From: JAQIBY01 sp046546095 | Lineage (GTDB): Bacteria > Bacteroidota > Bacteroidia > Bacteroidales > ML635J-15 | Direction of reading: 5' to 3' | Assembly: GCA_046546095.1 (NCBI GenBank) | Contig: JBKGYK010000002.1 | Location: forward strand, 14,020 to 78,019 | Length of the DNA: 64,000 nt | Shown: positions 7,158 through 16,322 of the stretch, one piece after another | Position numbering within the stretch: the stretch's first letter is position 1 | Layout of the letters: each line of letters opens with the position of its first letter | Program-made: the position numbers and the translations under genes | Notes under the pieces: generated by a model | What the model saw: the letters and a program-made list of their open reading frames with translations, nothing else | The model's database searches: none | Told to the model about the DNA's origin: nothing

Positions 7158-9218
7158 TTAATCTTTCTCAATTCGAATTCTTGCATCTACGGCAACAAGC
7201 TCTTTCGGGTTGCCCAGCAGTGGGTTGAGATCCATTTCAAAAATTTCCGGGGCAGCGGTTACAAGAGCCGCTACACGTGCAATATGGGTAGCCATAATGT
7301 CCTCATTGACACCTTTTTGCCCGCGTACACCCTGGATGATGCCATAGGAATTCAGGCGTTTGATCATAGTATGGGCCTCCTCCTTGCTGATGGGAGCCAG
7401 GGAGGTCTGTATATCTTTTAGTACCTCAATAAATATTCCACCCAAACCGCAGAGTACCATATGGCCAAATTTGTCATCACGTTTGGCACCGATGAAAATT
7501 TCCTCACCAAAATACATTTCAAACATCTGTACAGCATAGGTGTCTTTAATTTGCATCAGACGTTTATATTCCTTCCTGACTGTGGCTTCGTCCCTTACAT
7601 CAAGGACTACACCACCAACATCAGATTTGTGTACCGGTCCAACTACTTTCATGACCACAGGATAGCCGTATTTTTTGCAGAAATCCACGGCTTCTTCTTC
7701 AGAGTCAACAACTTTATCATTAGACCTGGTGATGCCGGCCGCATCCAGTAAGCCGGCCACAGATTCCGGGTCAAGATAACCATTATCAGCAGTATCGATG
7801 ACGTTCCGGATGGTCTTGATATCGACATCCGGCATATCTGTGGTTTCAGGTTGAGGGGCATCAGTCTGATAAATCTTGCACAGGGCGTCACCAAAAGTTA
7901 CTTCATCAGGGAAGATAATTCTACCCTTGCTGATAAAGGACTTAATCTCTTCTTTTACATTGATTACTGACGGCAGAATCGGATAGATGGGCTTTTTGCA
8001 TGATTTCATTTTCTCATTCAGCAGTTCGTACACATCGTGTACAGGGAAAAGTCCCGGACTACCAAAAATCACTGCCATCCCGTCAATCTCATCAAAATCG
8101 TTTTCGCAGGCATCAATGATTTCAACCAGTTGTCCGGCAGTTCCGGTGGCAAGAAAATCAATGGGATTGCCTACAGCAGAGCCGGGAAAAAGTTTTTCAA
8201 GCAATGCATCAGCCTTTGGGCCTTCAAGTTGTGGTACTTCCAGACCGCCATTACTCAGGGAGTCTGTAAGCATAACCGCCGGACCGCCGGCATGTGTAAT
8301 GATGGCAATGTTTTTTCCTTTGAGTTCAGGATGCATGAAGACCGAGGCAACCGTGGTAAGCTCTTCACGGCCTTTACAGCGAACAATTCCGGCTTTCCTG
8401 AACAGAGCATCCACTGCTACATCACTGGAGGCCAGGGCACCTGTGTGTGAGGAGGCAGCCCTGCTACCTGCTTCTGATCCACCGGATTTGATAGCGGCTA
8501 TTTTGCAGCCTTTTCTAATCAGTGAAGATGCATGCTTCAGCAACATTGCAGGTTTGTCTATGTTTTCAATATACAACAGTTTGACAGGAGAGGAGCTCGC
8601 AGGGTCATAGGTCTCATCCATATGCTTTAGTATTTCCTCAACTCCCATCTGGGCTGAATTTCCTACTGACCATACACTGGAAAAACTCAATCCTTTTGAT
8701 ACTCCGCTTTCCATGATAAAAACAGCCGTGGCTCCACTGCCCGAAATGAAATCAACGCCTTTGGGATCAAGCCGTGGAATCGGGGTGGTGAAAACACCAT
8801 TATAATCCGGAGTAAGAACACCGATACAATTTGGTCCGATGAGTGCGCCACCAACGGAATTTACTTTCTTCACAATGGCAGCTTCTATTTTTGCACCTTC
8901 ATCGCCTTCTTCACTAAAGCCTGCTGACAAAATAATGAAAGCCCTCGTGTTTTTTTCATCTGCCAGGGTCTTTATGGTGTCATAACAAAATTTGGAAGCA
9001 ATGGCCAGTATCGCCAGGTCTGTCTCGGGAAGATCTTTGATGTTGCGATAGGATTTAACCCCCTGTACCATATCAAGTTTGGGATTGGATACGTACAAGT
9101 CACCCTGAAAATCTCCGTCTATCAGGTTTTTCAATACTTTACCGCCTGGCTTCTGGATGTCATCCGAACCACCAACGACTACAATGCTTTTGGGTTTCAG
9201 TAATTGTTCATTAATCAT
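7158..9218 (-). CDS. Acetate/acyl-CoA ligase (ADP-forming), fused alpha-beta
   Basis: From the ATG at 9218 the protein has 686 residues. An in-frame extension to 9503 is open but lacks family similarity, and MINEQLLKPKSIVVVG is the normal start. Residues 1-130 form the CoA-binding Rossmann domain (VVVGGS), followed by succinyl-CoA-ligase-like domains with the phospho-histidine H258 in SSHTGAL. A C-terminal ATP-grasp (from about residue 470, with YPVVMKVVGP and HKSDVGGV) completes it. ADP-forming enzymes convert acyl-CoA + ADP + phosphate to acid + ATP + CoA, giving substrate-level ATP during fermentation of acetyl-CoA or amino-acid-derived acyl-CoAs. Alpha and beta parts are one chain here. 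The gene is monocistronic. Substrate range cannot be read from the sequence. Confidence 0.9.
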   Translation of the reverse strand: MINEQLLKPKSIVVVGGSDDIQKPGGKVLKNLIDGDFQGDLYVSNPKLDMVQGVKSYRNIKDLPETDLAILAIASKFCYDTIKTLADEKNTRAFIILSAGFSEEGDEGAKIEAAIVKKVNSVGGALIGPNCIGVLTPDYNGVFTTPIPRLDPKGVDFISGSGATAVFIMESGVSKGLSFSSVWSVGNSAQMGVEEILKHMDETYDPASSSPVKLLYIENIDKPAMLLKHASSLIRKGCKIAAIKSGGSEAGSRAASSHTGALASSDVAVDALFRKAGIVRCKGREELTTVASVFMHPELKGKNIAIITHAGGPAVMLTDSLSNGGLEVPQLEGPKADALLEKLFPGSAVGNPIDFLATGTAGQLVEIIDACENDFDEIDGMAVIFGSPGLFPVHDVYELLNEKMKSCKKPIYPILPSVINVKEEIKSFISKGRIIFPDEVTFGDALCKIYQTDAPQPETTDMPDVDIKTIRNVIDTADNGYLDPESVAGLLDAAGITRSNDKVVDSEEEAVDFCKKYGYPVVMKVVGPVHKSDVGGVVLDVRDEATVRKEYKRLMQIKDTYAVQMFEMYFGEEIFIGAKRDDKFGHMVLCGLGGIFIEVLKDIQTSLAPISKEEAHTMIKRLNSYGIIQGVRGQKGVNEDIMATHIARVAALVTAAPEIFEMDLNPLLGNPKELVAVDARIRIEKD

Positions 9219-9312
9219 ATTATTCTTATTTTTTATTTTTCTAATATCCGGATAAGCAAGTCTAACAATCAAAAAGCCACCATCTTCAAATATTTTTACA
9301 CAAAAATTTGTG

Positions 9313-9348
9313 TTTGTTGCCTGCGTTCCGGCGAAAACTTTATCTTTG
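9313..9348 (+). promoter_or_regulatory. Bacteroidota-type promoter upstream of the OmpH-like gene
   Basis: TATCTTTG at 9341-9348 is a perfect TAnnTTTG -7 box. A -33 element TTTGTTG (9313-9319) lies about 21 bases upstream. A start about 5 nt after the box gives a leader of about 26 nt to the ATG at 9379. Confidence 0.6.
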
Positions 9349-9378
9349 TGCGTAAAGATGACAATTAATTTTAAAACC

Positions 9379-10029
9379 ATGAAAAATAATAAGAAGCTTT
9401 TAAACAGTTTGGTGGGAATCAACATTATTTTAGGATTGGCTGTAATTGCCTTGTTTGTTTTGTATTTTACAGATAAAGATCCGGAATCCGGGAGTGAAAC
9501 CACAGTCCTTAAAGGGGAGAAATCGGAAGTTCAGGAATTGCAGGACAGCGTTATCTCTGAGCGTATTGCTGTTGTTAAACTCGATACGCTGCTGACTGAA
9601 TATAAACTGGCACAGGTGATGAACGAAAACCTGATGGAACGCCAGCAGAAAGCCGAAGCCAATCTGCAGCAAAAAATGAGTCAATTTGAAAAAGATTATG
9701 AGGGTTTTCAGGAAAAAGTCCGTCTTGGATCTTTCCTGTCCCAGGAAAGTGCCGAAGCTCAGCAACAAAAACTGATGCAACAACAACAGGAATTGCAGGA
9801 GCTCAACCAAAGCCTGAGTATGGATCTGGCGGAGGAACAGGAGCGTATGACACAAAGCCTGTATGATACTGTACTTAACTATATGCCTGTTATCAACGAC
9901 GGACGTTTTGTGCTTATCCTCGGAGATGCTGTCGGTACGAACGTACTTTATTCCAACCAGGCTATGGATATTACCGAAGAGGTAGTAGGGTATCTCAATG
10001 AGCGTTATGAAAATTACCATGAAGAGTAG
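9379..10029 (+). CDS. OmpH/Skp-like membrane-anchored coiled-coil protein
   Basis: From the ATG at 9379 (216 residues; a start at 9310 would fall before the predicted promoter) the protein has an uncleaved-looking N-terminal membrane helix (about residues 8-29) and a long Gln/Glu-rich coiled coil (about 65-160). The globular end (INDGRFVLILGDAVGTNVLYSN) matches the C-terminal part of the OmpH (Skp) family. Skp-like proteins are periplasmic holdase chaperones for outer-membrane proteins. The anchor and the low-complexity coiled coil make this a Bacteroidota variant. The next gene, a GT2, starts 6 bases downstream and is probably co-transcribed. Confidence 0.8.
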   Translation: MKNNKKLLNSLVGINIILGLAVIALFVLYFTDKDPESGSETTVLKGEKSEVQELQDSVISERIAVVKLDTLLTEYKLAQVMNENLMERQQKAEANLQQKMSQFEKDYEGFQEKVRLGSFLSQESAEAQQQKLMQQQQELQELNQSLSMDLAEEQERMTQSLYDTVLNYMPVINDGRFVLILGDAVGTNVLYSNQAMDITEEVVGYLNERYENYHEE

Positions 10030-10035
10030 GCACTT

Positions 10036-11268
10036 ATGACATTTGCCGATAATTATTTTAAACGATTTCAGGCAGAGCCTGATTCCAATCCACAGCCAGT
10101 ACCGGATAAACTCGGACTGGCTGTTGTTATTCCTGCCTATAATGAGCCGGACATAGAGGATACACTTATTTCGCTGCTTCACAATTATGAGCCCGGCTGT
10201 ATCATTGATGTAATCCTGGTTTTTAATGCCCCGGACGATAAACCGGAAGAGGTTATCAATCGCAACCTAACCGATTTTCAACACTACAGCGAATTTGCAG
10301 AAACACTTGATCATCCCTTCATCAATTTGTCTGTATATTGGCAGGTGTTCCCAAAGAAAGTTGCCGGACCCGGCTCGGCAAGAAAATTAGGCATGGATAT
10401 CGCCCTTGACAGGTTCAATAAGATCAACAAAAATGATGGCGTCATACTGTCACTGGATGCTGATGCTGTGGTTTCCAAAAACTATCTGTCTTCGGTTTAT
10501 TCCTGTTTTTCCAAAAATCCTGATCAGGATGCTGCTACCATATATTTCGAACATCCCTATCAGGAGGCTGATGATCCCATTGTTCTCTATGAACTCTACC
10601 TTCGTTATTTTCGCCATGCCTTGAAATGGACAGGATATCCGCATCACTTTTATTCCATAGGTTCTTGTTTTGCTGTAAGGGCAGATGCTTATGCAGCTCA
10701 GGGCGGAATGAACAGAAAAAATGCCGGTGAAGATTTTTATTTTCTCAATAAAATTGAGATTAACGGGAATCTGGGAGAGTGCAACACACCTGTGGTTTAT
10801 CCCTCAGGCAGGGTTTCTGACAGGGTGCCTTTTGGAACAGGTCCTGAAGTGAGAAAAATAAAAGAGGAGGGCCGCTACGATGTGTACAGTATGAAATGCT
10901 TCGAGTTGCTTGCCAAAGTTGTCAGATTTGTTGATAAAACATATGAAATTTCCAAAGCTGACTATGATAAATCCTTAGATAATTTTGATGGAGCTGTTGC
11001 GGAATATTTTTCCCGGGTATATCTGTGGGATGCCATAGAGGATGCCCGCAAAAACAGCACGGATGAAAAATCCTACCTCAAGCGTCTCTACCGGTATTAT
11101 GATACGTTTAAGGTCATTCGTTTTCTGAATTATCTGTCAGAACACCTGCACCCCAAAAATGATGTGGCCATAGAAAGTGCCTTGCTTGCTGATAAGCTGG
11201 GGATTCTCTACGAAGACAGGGATGAAGAATCTTTGCTAGAGGCTTACCGCAAGTATGATCAATCCTGA
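10036..11268 (+). CDS. Glycosyltransferase family 2
   Basis: A 410-residue soluble GT-A enzyme. LAVVIPAYNEPD (about residues 28-39) opens the nucleotide-sugar domain and LSLDADAVV (about 137-145) provides the DxD metal site. The GEDFYFLNK segment (about 234-242) corresponds to the catalytic-base region of GT2 enzymes. The C-terminal third is helical and charged with no membrane segment. It follows the OmpH-like gene by 6 bases and precedes the polysaccharide cluster, but the SRP RNA and a separate promoter lie between, so it may be a separate unit. Donor and acceptor are unknown. Confidence 0.85.
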   Translation: MTFADNYFKRFQAEPDSNPQPVPDKLGLAVVIPAYNEPDIEDTLISLLHNYEPGCIIDVILVFNAPDDKPEEVINRNLTDFQHYSEFAETLDHPFINLSVYWQVFPKKVAGPGSARKLGMDIALDRFNKINKNDGVILSLDADAVVSKNYLSSVYSCFSKNPDQDAATIYFEHPYQEADDPIVLYELYLRYFRHALKWTGYPHHFYSIGSCFAVRADAYAAQGGMNRKNAGEDFYFLNKIEINGNLGECNTPVVYPSGRVSDRVPFGTGPEVRKIKEEGRYDVYSMKCFELLAKVVRFVDKTYEISKADYDKSLDNFDGAVAEYFSRVYLWDAIEDARKNSTDEKSYLKRLYRYYDTFKVIRFLNYLSEHLHPKNDVAIESALLADKLGILYEDRDEESLLEAYRKYDQS

Positions 11269-11380
11269 TTCTGAATAATAAATCTTTATCCGCTTTTGAT
11301 TCATTCATCATACCGCAGCCCGGTATCTGAAATGCTTATGTCTTGATTTTCAGGCTGATGTGTAGGTGGGCAAAAATAAA

Positions 11381-11481
11381 CCGGGTAAGCTACTTGCATC
11401 GCACCGCTACAACCGCTTACCCTTGCTTCCTTCCGGACCTGGGGGAGTTCAGCGGGAGCTGGTCGTACAAGACTTACCCGG
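11381..11481 (-). ncRNA. ffs: Small (4.5S-type) signal recognition particle RNA
   Basis: The minus strand contains the signature GGTCCGGAAGGAAGC of the SRP domain-IV loop, which binds Ffh. The ends pair as a 9-bp closing stem (11381-11389 with 11473-11481), giving an RNA of about 101 nt without an Alu domain, the size of bacterial small-type SRP RNA. A perfect -7 box lies just before the 5' end and a T-rich tract follows the 3' end on the minus strand. It works with Ffh and FtsY in co-translational membrane targeting. It lies antisense to the flanking genes, in the gap between GT2 and DUF4199. Confidence 0.92.
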
Positions 11482-11485
11482 ACTG

Positions 11486-11493
11486 CAAAAGTA
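11486..11493 (-). promoter_or_regulatory. -7 box of the SRP RNA promoter
   Basis: On the minus strand this is TACTTTTG, a perfect TAnnTTTG. Its last base is 4 nt before the predicted 5' end of the SRP RNA, which is fixed by the closing stem. It therefore gives a useful local yardstick: transcription starts about 5 nt after the box. No convincing -33 TTTG is seen. Confidence 0.65.
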
Positions 11494-11535
11494 ATAAGAA
11501 TTTGATAAACTCCTAAAAACTTTGGCAAAAAATTC

Positions 11536-11543
11536 TATCTTTG
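11536..11543 (+). promoter_or_regulatory. -7 box upstream of DUF4199 and the polysaccharide cluster
   Basis: TATCTTTG matches TAnnTTTG exactly. With a start about 5 nt later the leader to the ATG at 11565 is about 17 nt. This may be the main promoter for the overlapping gene series up to 21637. Confidence 0.55.
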
Positions 11544-11564
11544 TTTTAACAAAAATCGAAGCAC

Positions 11565-12125
11565 ATGAATGACAAGTCTAATCGTATTTTTCAGCATTCA
11601 CTTACCTGGGGTGTAATCACAGGTCTGGTCATCATTATTCTTTCCATTGTGTTTTATATGACCGGAATGGAAGAGTCTCGCACATTGCAATGGCTGCAGA
11701 TTCTTATTATTGTCGTGTTGATCGTGGTTTCCCAGATTCAGTATAAAAAACAGCTGGAAGGTGAATCTCTCAGTTATGGAAGAGCTCTGGGGGTGGCAAT
11801 GCTTACCGGTGTTACGGCTTCACTTCTGCTGGCCGTTTATAATCTTATATTTTTTACTTTTATTGCACCGGAAATGCTTGAGTATATCAGGCAACAGGCT
11901 GAAATAGCTATTGTAGAGCAGGATATACCCGCTGCTGCCAAAGAGAATGCCCTGAAAATGCAGGGAAAATTCATGAAGCCTTCAATTATGGCTGTAATGA
12001 GCTTCCTTCAACTCGCTTTTCTGACATTGGCGGCAGGACTGTTGAGTTCCGCTTTTATCAATGGTAAAACCCAAAACGTGCAGCAGGCAGATACAGAGGA
12101 TGAACCGACAGATTCAGAAAAATGA
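11565..12125 (+). CDS. DUF4199 family membrane protein
   Basis: A 186-residue protein with four hydrophobic segments (about residues 14-35, 42-60, 77-103 and 144-165), a conserved central SYGRALGVAM stretch and an acidic hydrophilic tail. This is the layout of the Bacteroidota DUF4199 family, whose function is not known. Its stop codon overlaps the start of the next glycosyltransferase gene (ATGA), a junction commonly seen with DUF4199 and a DPM1-like GT2. A role in lipid-linked sugar handling is a guess from that context. Confidence 0.8.
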   Translation: MNDKSNRIFQHSLTWGVITGLVIIILSIVFYMTGMEESRTLQWLQILIIVVLIVVSQIQYKKQLEGESLSYGRALGVAMLTGVTASLLLAVYNLIFFTFIAPEMLEYIRQQAEIAIVEQDIPAAAKENALKMQGKFMKPSIMAVMSFLQLAFLTLAAGLLSSAFINGKTQNVQQADTEDEPTDSEK

Positions 12126-13078
12126 TAGACCTTACAATTGTAATACCCCTTTACGATGAGGAAGAATCCCTTCCAGAACTGATGTCCTGGATAGCTCGTG
12201 TTGTTCAGAAAGAAGGCTATGCATATGAAGTTATCATGGTGGATGATGGCAGCAGAGATGATTCCTGGAATGTTATCCAGGGATTGAAAAGCCAGTACGG
12301 AAAGGCACTGAGGGGTTTTCGATTCAGAAGAAATTATGGAAAATCTGCAGCTTTGCATACAGGCTTCCAAAATGCCAAAGGAAAAGTTGTCATTACCATG
12401 GATGCTGATATGCAGGATTCTCCCGATGAAATACCGGACTTATATCACATGGTCGCAAATGAAGGATATGATATGGTATCCGGATGGAAGAAAAAACGCT
12501 ACGATCCGGTTAGCAAAACCATACCCAGCAAATTCTATAACTGGGTGGCCAGAAAAGCCACAGGAATAAGGCTGCATGATTTTAACTGCGGGCTGAAAGC
12601 TTATAGAAACAAACTGGTAAAAAGCATTGAAGTTTATGGTGAGATGCATCGCTATATCCCTGTGCTTGCCAGACAGGCCGGTTTTATGAAAATCGGTGAA
12701 AAAGTAGTGCAGCATCGCAAAAGACAGTACGGAAAAACCAAATTCGGACTGGAACGCTTCATCAATGGCTTTCTGGATCTAATGACCATTTTGTTTATCA
12801 CCAGATTTGGAAAACGGCCAATGCACCTGTTTGGTGTCTGGGGTACACTTGTTTTTATCCTTGGATTTGCATCTGCACTTTATCTTGGAATACGAAAGAT
12901 TGTGGCTGTAAGTCAGGGAGTGATTCTGGAGAGAGTCACCGAAAATGCATTTTTTTATATCGCACTTACCTGCATGGTCATAGGGGTTCTTTTGTTCCTC
13001 GCAGGCTTTTTGGCAGAGCTGATTTCACGCAGCAGCCATGATAGAAACCTTTATCAGATTGATGAAATACTGGATTGA
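12122..13078 (+). CDS. Glycosyltransferase family 2, polyprenyl-phosphate sugar transferase type (DPM1/GtrB-like)
   Basis: A 318-residue protein with an N-terminal GT-A domain (IVIPLYDEEESLPEL, then VDDGSRD, then MDADMQDSPDE) and FNCGLKAYR in the acceptor region. Two C-terminal membrane helices (about 235-257 and 277-303) complete it. This architecture belongs to enzymes that move a sugar from a nucleotide donor to polyprenyl phosphate at the inner face of the cytoplasmic membrane. It starts inside the DUF4199 stop codon and is followed at once by the Wzz-like gene, so it should be part of the polysaccharide operon. The sugar is not predictable. Confidence 0.88.
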   Translation: MIDLTIVIPLYDEEESLPELMSWIARVVQKEGYAYEVIMVDDGSRDDSWNVIQGLKSQYGKALRGFRFRRNYGKSAALHTGFQNAKGKVVITMDADMQDSPDEIPDLYHMVANEGYDMVSGWKKKRYDPVSKTIPSKFYNWVARKATGIRLHDFNCGLKAYRNKLVKSIEVYGEMHRYIPVLARQAGFMKIGEKVVQHRKRQYGKTKFGLERFINGFLDLMTILFITRFGKRPMHLFGVWGTLVFILGFASALYLGIRKIVAVSQGVILERVTENAFFYIALTCMVIGVLLFLAGFLAELISRSSHDRNLYQIDEILD

Positions 13079-13080
13079 CT

Positions 13081-13890
13081 ATGAACAAAGAAAATGAAAT
13101 AAGTATCGTTGAATTGTATGGCAGGCTTTACCTCTTTTTGAAAAGAAGAATACTGATAATTGCCGTTGGGGTTGTTGCCGGGCTGATTGCAGGAACTGTA
13201 CATTATAGTTTTTTAAAACCGGGTTATAAGTATAAGCTTCTGATTAATTCAGATTTCGTAAATCAAAGCGTACTTTATCAGCCTTTATTCCCAATGCTCA
13301 ATGAAAGCAATGTAATAAATGAGGCCTCATTTAAGGAGTATTTCAGCATTGATCAATCCGAAATAGAATTTACAAAAAGTATTTATGTTGACACCCTAAG
13401 CTTTCCCAATGCAGTTACACTGGAATTTGTTTTGGCTGATACAAGTCAGGTCCGGGTTTTGAAAAATGTTATGTTAGATTATTATGACGGCAATGAAAAA
13501 ATCAACCGCATGATCGAGGATCAACAGGCTCAGGCCAGTTCTTATCATAATCTGCTTGAGCAGGAGCTGAATGAGATCAACGAATTCCAGAAGGAAGTTA
13601 TGCAACAAAAAGGTGATGAATCTGTGAGCCCCTCCGGACTCGCATCAATAGCCGGGAGTTATGATGAGGTTGTTATGATGATGGATAAAATACAGGAACT
13701 GGAAGAACTATTAAACAATTCCCAGGGCCTTAGCTTTGAATGGAGCAGTAACTATGTCAAAAGAAATATTTCACTGGTGAAATATCTGGTCATTTATGGC
13801 TTTCTGTTCCTTATTATTGGGATAATATTCGCCTTTTGGGTTGATTTACATAAAAAAGCACTCAGCCAGTTGAAAAGCAATACCCGATAA
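13081..13890 (+). CDS. Wzz-like chain-length determinant protein (short, no kinase)
   Basis: From the ATG at 13081 (269 residues; an in-frame TTG at 13075 overlaps the upstream stop and is a less likely start). One membrane helix lies near residues 21-43 and a second near 237-257, with a periplasmic part between them that contains a coiled coil (about 140-190, QAQASSYHNLLEQELNEINEFQ). This is the topology of Wzz/PCP co-polymerases that set glycan chain length with Wzy. There is no tyrosine-kinase domain and no obvious proline-rich segment before TM2, so similarity to classical Wzz is distant. Its place between GT2 and Wzx supports the call. Confidence 0.7.
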   Translation: MNKENEISIVELYGRLYLFLKRRILIIAVGVVAGLIAGTVHYSFLKPGYKYKLLINSDFVNQSVLYQPLFPMLNESNVINEASFKEYFSIDQSEIEFTKSIYVDTLSFPNAVTLEFVLADTSQVRVLKNVMLDYYDGNEKINRMIEDQQAQASSYHNLLEQELNEINEFQKEVMQQKGDESVSPSGLASIAGSYDEVVMMMDKIQELEELLNNSQGLSFEWSSNYVKRNISLVKYLVIYGFLFLIIGIIFAFWVDLHKKALSQLKSNTR

Positions 13891-13899
13891 AACCTGCAT

Positions 13900-15180
13900 A
13901 TGTTTCAAAAGTGGTTACGTAAGTCAGATTTTTTAAAGAATTTTGTGACATTAATTACAGGTTCTGCTTTTGCTCAATTAATTCCGCTTATTTTTTCACC
14001 CATTCTGGCCAGATTGTTCGATGCTGACGATTTTGGCGTCCTGGGTATTTTTATCAGCATCAGTGCTTTGGTTAAGGTAATTGCTACTGCCAGATATGAA
14101 ATGGCAATCAATCTGCCGAAAAAAAATGCTGATGCCATTAATATTATGGTAGGCTCTGTTATTATTTCACTACTAATTGGTCTCATCACATTATTGATAG
14201 TATGGTTATTCAATGATCAGATATGTGCCCTGTTCAACAGTCAAAGCGTTGGCAAATGGCTGTATCTTATTCCCATTACCGTTTTCTTTACCGGCCTTAT
14301 CAAAAGTGTCAGTTATTGGTTTAACCGTACCCGGAGATTTCAGATTCTGTCAATTTTTAAAGTCAATAAAAGTGCAGCACAGACAGGTACCAGCATAGGT
14401 GCCGGATTTGCCGGAATGGGAGCAGGTGGCCTGATTGGCGGCGTTGTGATGGGTGATTTGTTTGGTTCTGCTTACCTGACTGCAAAATTCTTTCAGAAAG
14501 ATAAGAAGTATCTGAAGATGTTCCAGCATCAACGCATGTTTAAAGTATTAAAACGATACAAGGATTTTCCGCTTTTAAATACATTGCAGGCTTTTGTTGA
14601 TAAGCTTAGGGAAAGTGGATTAATCCTGATTATTTCCATGTTTTTTACCGAGGCCCTCGTTGGATTTTACACCTTCGCAAACCGCTATACCAAAGCACCC
14701 CTATCATTAATTACATACTCAATAGGACAGGTGTTTTATCAGCGGATTGCGGAAAGAAAAGCATCAGAACGTCCTGTTTTTCCGGCAATGAAGAGTATTG
14801 TTATTAAAATCGGACTGGTCTCCCTGCCCTTTTTTGTTGCACTGTTTCTTTTTGCAGAACCTGTATTTGCATGGATATTTACTGAAAAATGGCTGGATGC
14901 AGGAACATACGTGAAGATTTTATCACCAATGCTCTTTCTGTTTTTTGTGGTCAGTCCTGTGTCAACAATTCCCCTGGTGCTGGAAAAACAGAAAACTTTT
15001 TTATCCCTGACCATAATCACAAACATTGCCCTCGTCGTGGCTGTTTTTTTGGTGGGTAAGATTTCCGCTAGCATTGAAGCAGTAGTAATCTCGATTTCAG
15101 TCTTCATGTCTGTAATGTATCTCGTTATGTTAGGATGGATGCTGAAAATTGCTTACTTTAACGATATGAAAAATGAATGA
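13900..15180 (+). CDS. Polysaccharide flippase, Wzx/MOP superfamily
   Basis: A 426-residue integral membrane protein with about 12 hydrophobic helices. The N-terminal FVTLITGSAFAQLIPLIFSPIL followed by LARLFDADDFGVLGIF is typical of oligosaccharide flippases of the MOP superfamily. It should flip undecaprenyl-linked repeat units across the inner membrane for polymerisation by the Wzy-like protein encoded at 16315. It starts 10 bases after the Wzz-like gene and overlaps the next GT4 gene by 4 bases. Confidence 0.9.
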   Translation: MFQKWLRKSDFLKNFVTLITGSAFAQLIPLIFSPILARLFDADDFGVLGIFISISALVKVIATARYEMAINLPKKNADAINIMVGSVIISLLIGLITLLIVWLFNDQICALFNSQSVGKWLYLIPITVFFTGLIKSVSYWFNRTRRFQILSIFKVNKSAAQTGTSIGAGFAGMGAGGLIGGVVMGDLFGSAYLTAKFFQKDKKYLKMFQHQRMFKVLKRYKDFPLLNTLQAFVDKLRESGLILIISMFFTEALVGFYTFANRYTKAPLSLITYSIGQVFYQRIAERKASERPVFPAMKSIVIKIGLVSLPFFVALFLFAEPVFAWIFTEKWLDAGTYVKILSPMLFLFFVVSPVSTIPLVLEKQKTFLSLTIITNIALVVAVFLVGKISASIEAVVISISVFMSVMYLVMLGWMLKIAYFNDMKNE

Positions 15181-16322
15181 TTATGCATGTACTGATTGTT
15201 CCCAGATCATATCCAAATAAGCTGAATCCTGTAAGCGGGATTTTTTTTCAACAGCAGGTTACTGAGCTGGAAAAGGAATTCAATGTAGGGGTTTTGGCCT
15301 ATCTTAATCTGTCATTAAAACAGCGCTTTAGCAAAAGATTCTGGAAAACCGGCCCGTCATGGAACAAGAATAAAATGCTGTTTTTTTCAATTGCAGTGCC
15401 TTTTCTGAAAGCTGTGAGCATGTGGCTGAGGTTTGTGGCTCTGAAACAACAATTCAGGGTTTACAGTAAAAAATTCGGACGACCCGATCTGGTGCATGTG
15501 CATTGTGCAGAAGCCGGAGCTGTTGCTATCTGGATAAAGAAAAATTATGGAATACCATATCTGGTAACTGAACACCTGTCACGGATGTACAAAGCCAACC
15601 TGCCGGCATACTATACATCGGTAGTTAAGGCGGTATATGAGGAGGCAGAATCCCGCATTGCTGTAAGCAGCGGATTCGCTGAGGTGCTGGAAAATCATTT
15701 TAACCTCCCTTTCAGGGTCATCCCCAATATGGTGGATTGTGATTTCTTTTCACTGAAAGAAAAAAGTACAGATGAAAAAACCATCAACACCATACAGGTA
15801 GGAGGCCTGAATAAAAACAAAAATCACGCGGCTGTCATCCTGGCCGTAAAAATGATGCTTGATAAAGGCTATAATCTGTATCATACAATCATAGGAGAAG
15901 GAGAGGAGCGTAAAACACTGGAAAAACTCATCAGCGATGTAAAAATCAATGATCATGTACATTTGGCCGGGCAGGGATCAAGAGCGCAGGTACGTGATGC
16001 TTTACACAAAGCTGACTTTTTTATTTCATCCAGCCATAAGGAAACTTTTGGTGTGGTTATGATTGAGGCCATGTGCTGTGGCTTACCTGTATTGTCAACA
16101 AAAACCAACGGGGCTATGGATCTGATTCATGAAGGGGAAAATGCTTACCTTTGTGAACCGGACAGCAAGAGCCTCTGCGATGGTATGGTGAAGATGCTCC
16201 AACACGATTGGAAACCCAGGGAAATCCGGGAAAATGTAGTAAAAAACTTTTCAGCTGAAGTGGTGATTGGCGAGCTGAAAAGGGAATACAAAAAAATTGT
16301 TGGAAATGGCCTGGATGATTAG
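15177..16322 (+). CDS. Glycosyltransferase family 4
   Basis: A 381-residue GT-B enzyme. The N-terminal acceptor domain starts HVLIVPRSYPNKLNPVSG. The C-terminal donor domain has GEGEERKTLEKL and the retaining GT4 EX7E motif (KETFGVVMIEAMCCGLPV). No signal or membrane helix is present. It overlaps the flippase gene by 4 bases (ATGA) and its own 3' end runs into the Wzy-like gene. It should add one sugar of the repeat unit in the cytoplasm; donor unknown. Confidence 0.9.
   Translation: MIMHVLIVPRSYPNKLNPVSGIFFQQQVTELEKEFNVGVLAYLNLSLKQRFSKRFWKTGPSWNKNKMLFFSIAVPFLKAVSMWLRFVALKQQFRVYSKKFGRPDLVHVHCAEAGAVAIWIKKNYGIPYLVTEHLSRMYKANLPAYYTSVVKAVYEEAESRIAVSSGFAEVLENHFNLPFRVIPNMVDCDFFSLKEKSTDEKTINTIQVGGLNKNKNHAAVILAVKMMLDKGYNLYHTIIGEGEERKTLEKLISDVKINDHVHLAGQGSRAQVRDALHKADFFISSSHKETFGVVMIEAMCCGLPVLSTKTNGAMDLIHEGENAYLCEPDSKSLCDGMVKMLQHDWKPREIRENVVKNFSAEVVIGELKREYKKIVGNGLDD

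Noticed and set aside
7987..8610. 207-codon plus-strand frame
   Set aside because: Fully antisense to the acyl-CoA synthetase and Ser/Pro-rich as expected of a shadow frame.
9430..10182. 250-codon minus-strand frame
   Set aside because: It lies antisense to the OmpH-like and GT2 genes, has odd composition and no family resemblance; the plus-strand genes are convincing.
16306..16322. Frameshift between GT4 and Wzy-like genes
   Set aside because: The short overlap is a normal translational-coupling junction as seen throughout this cluster.
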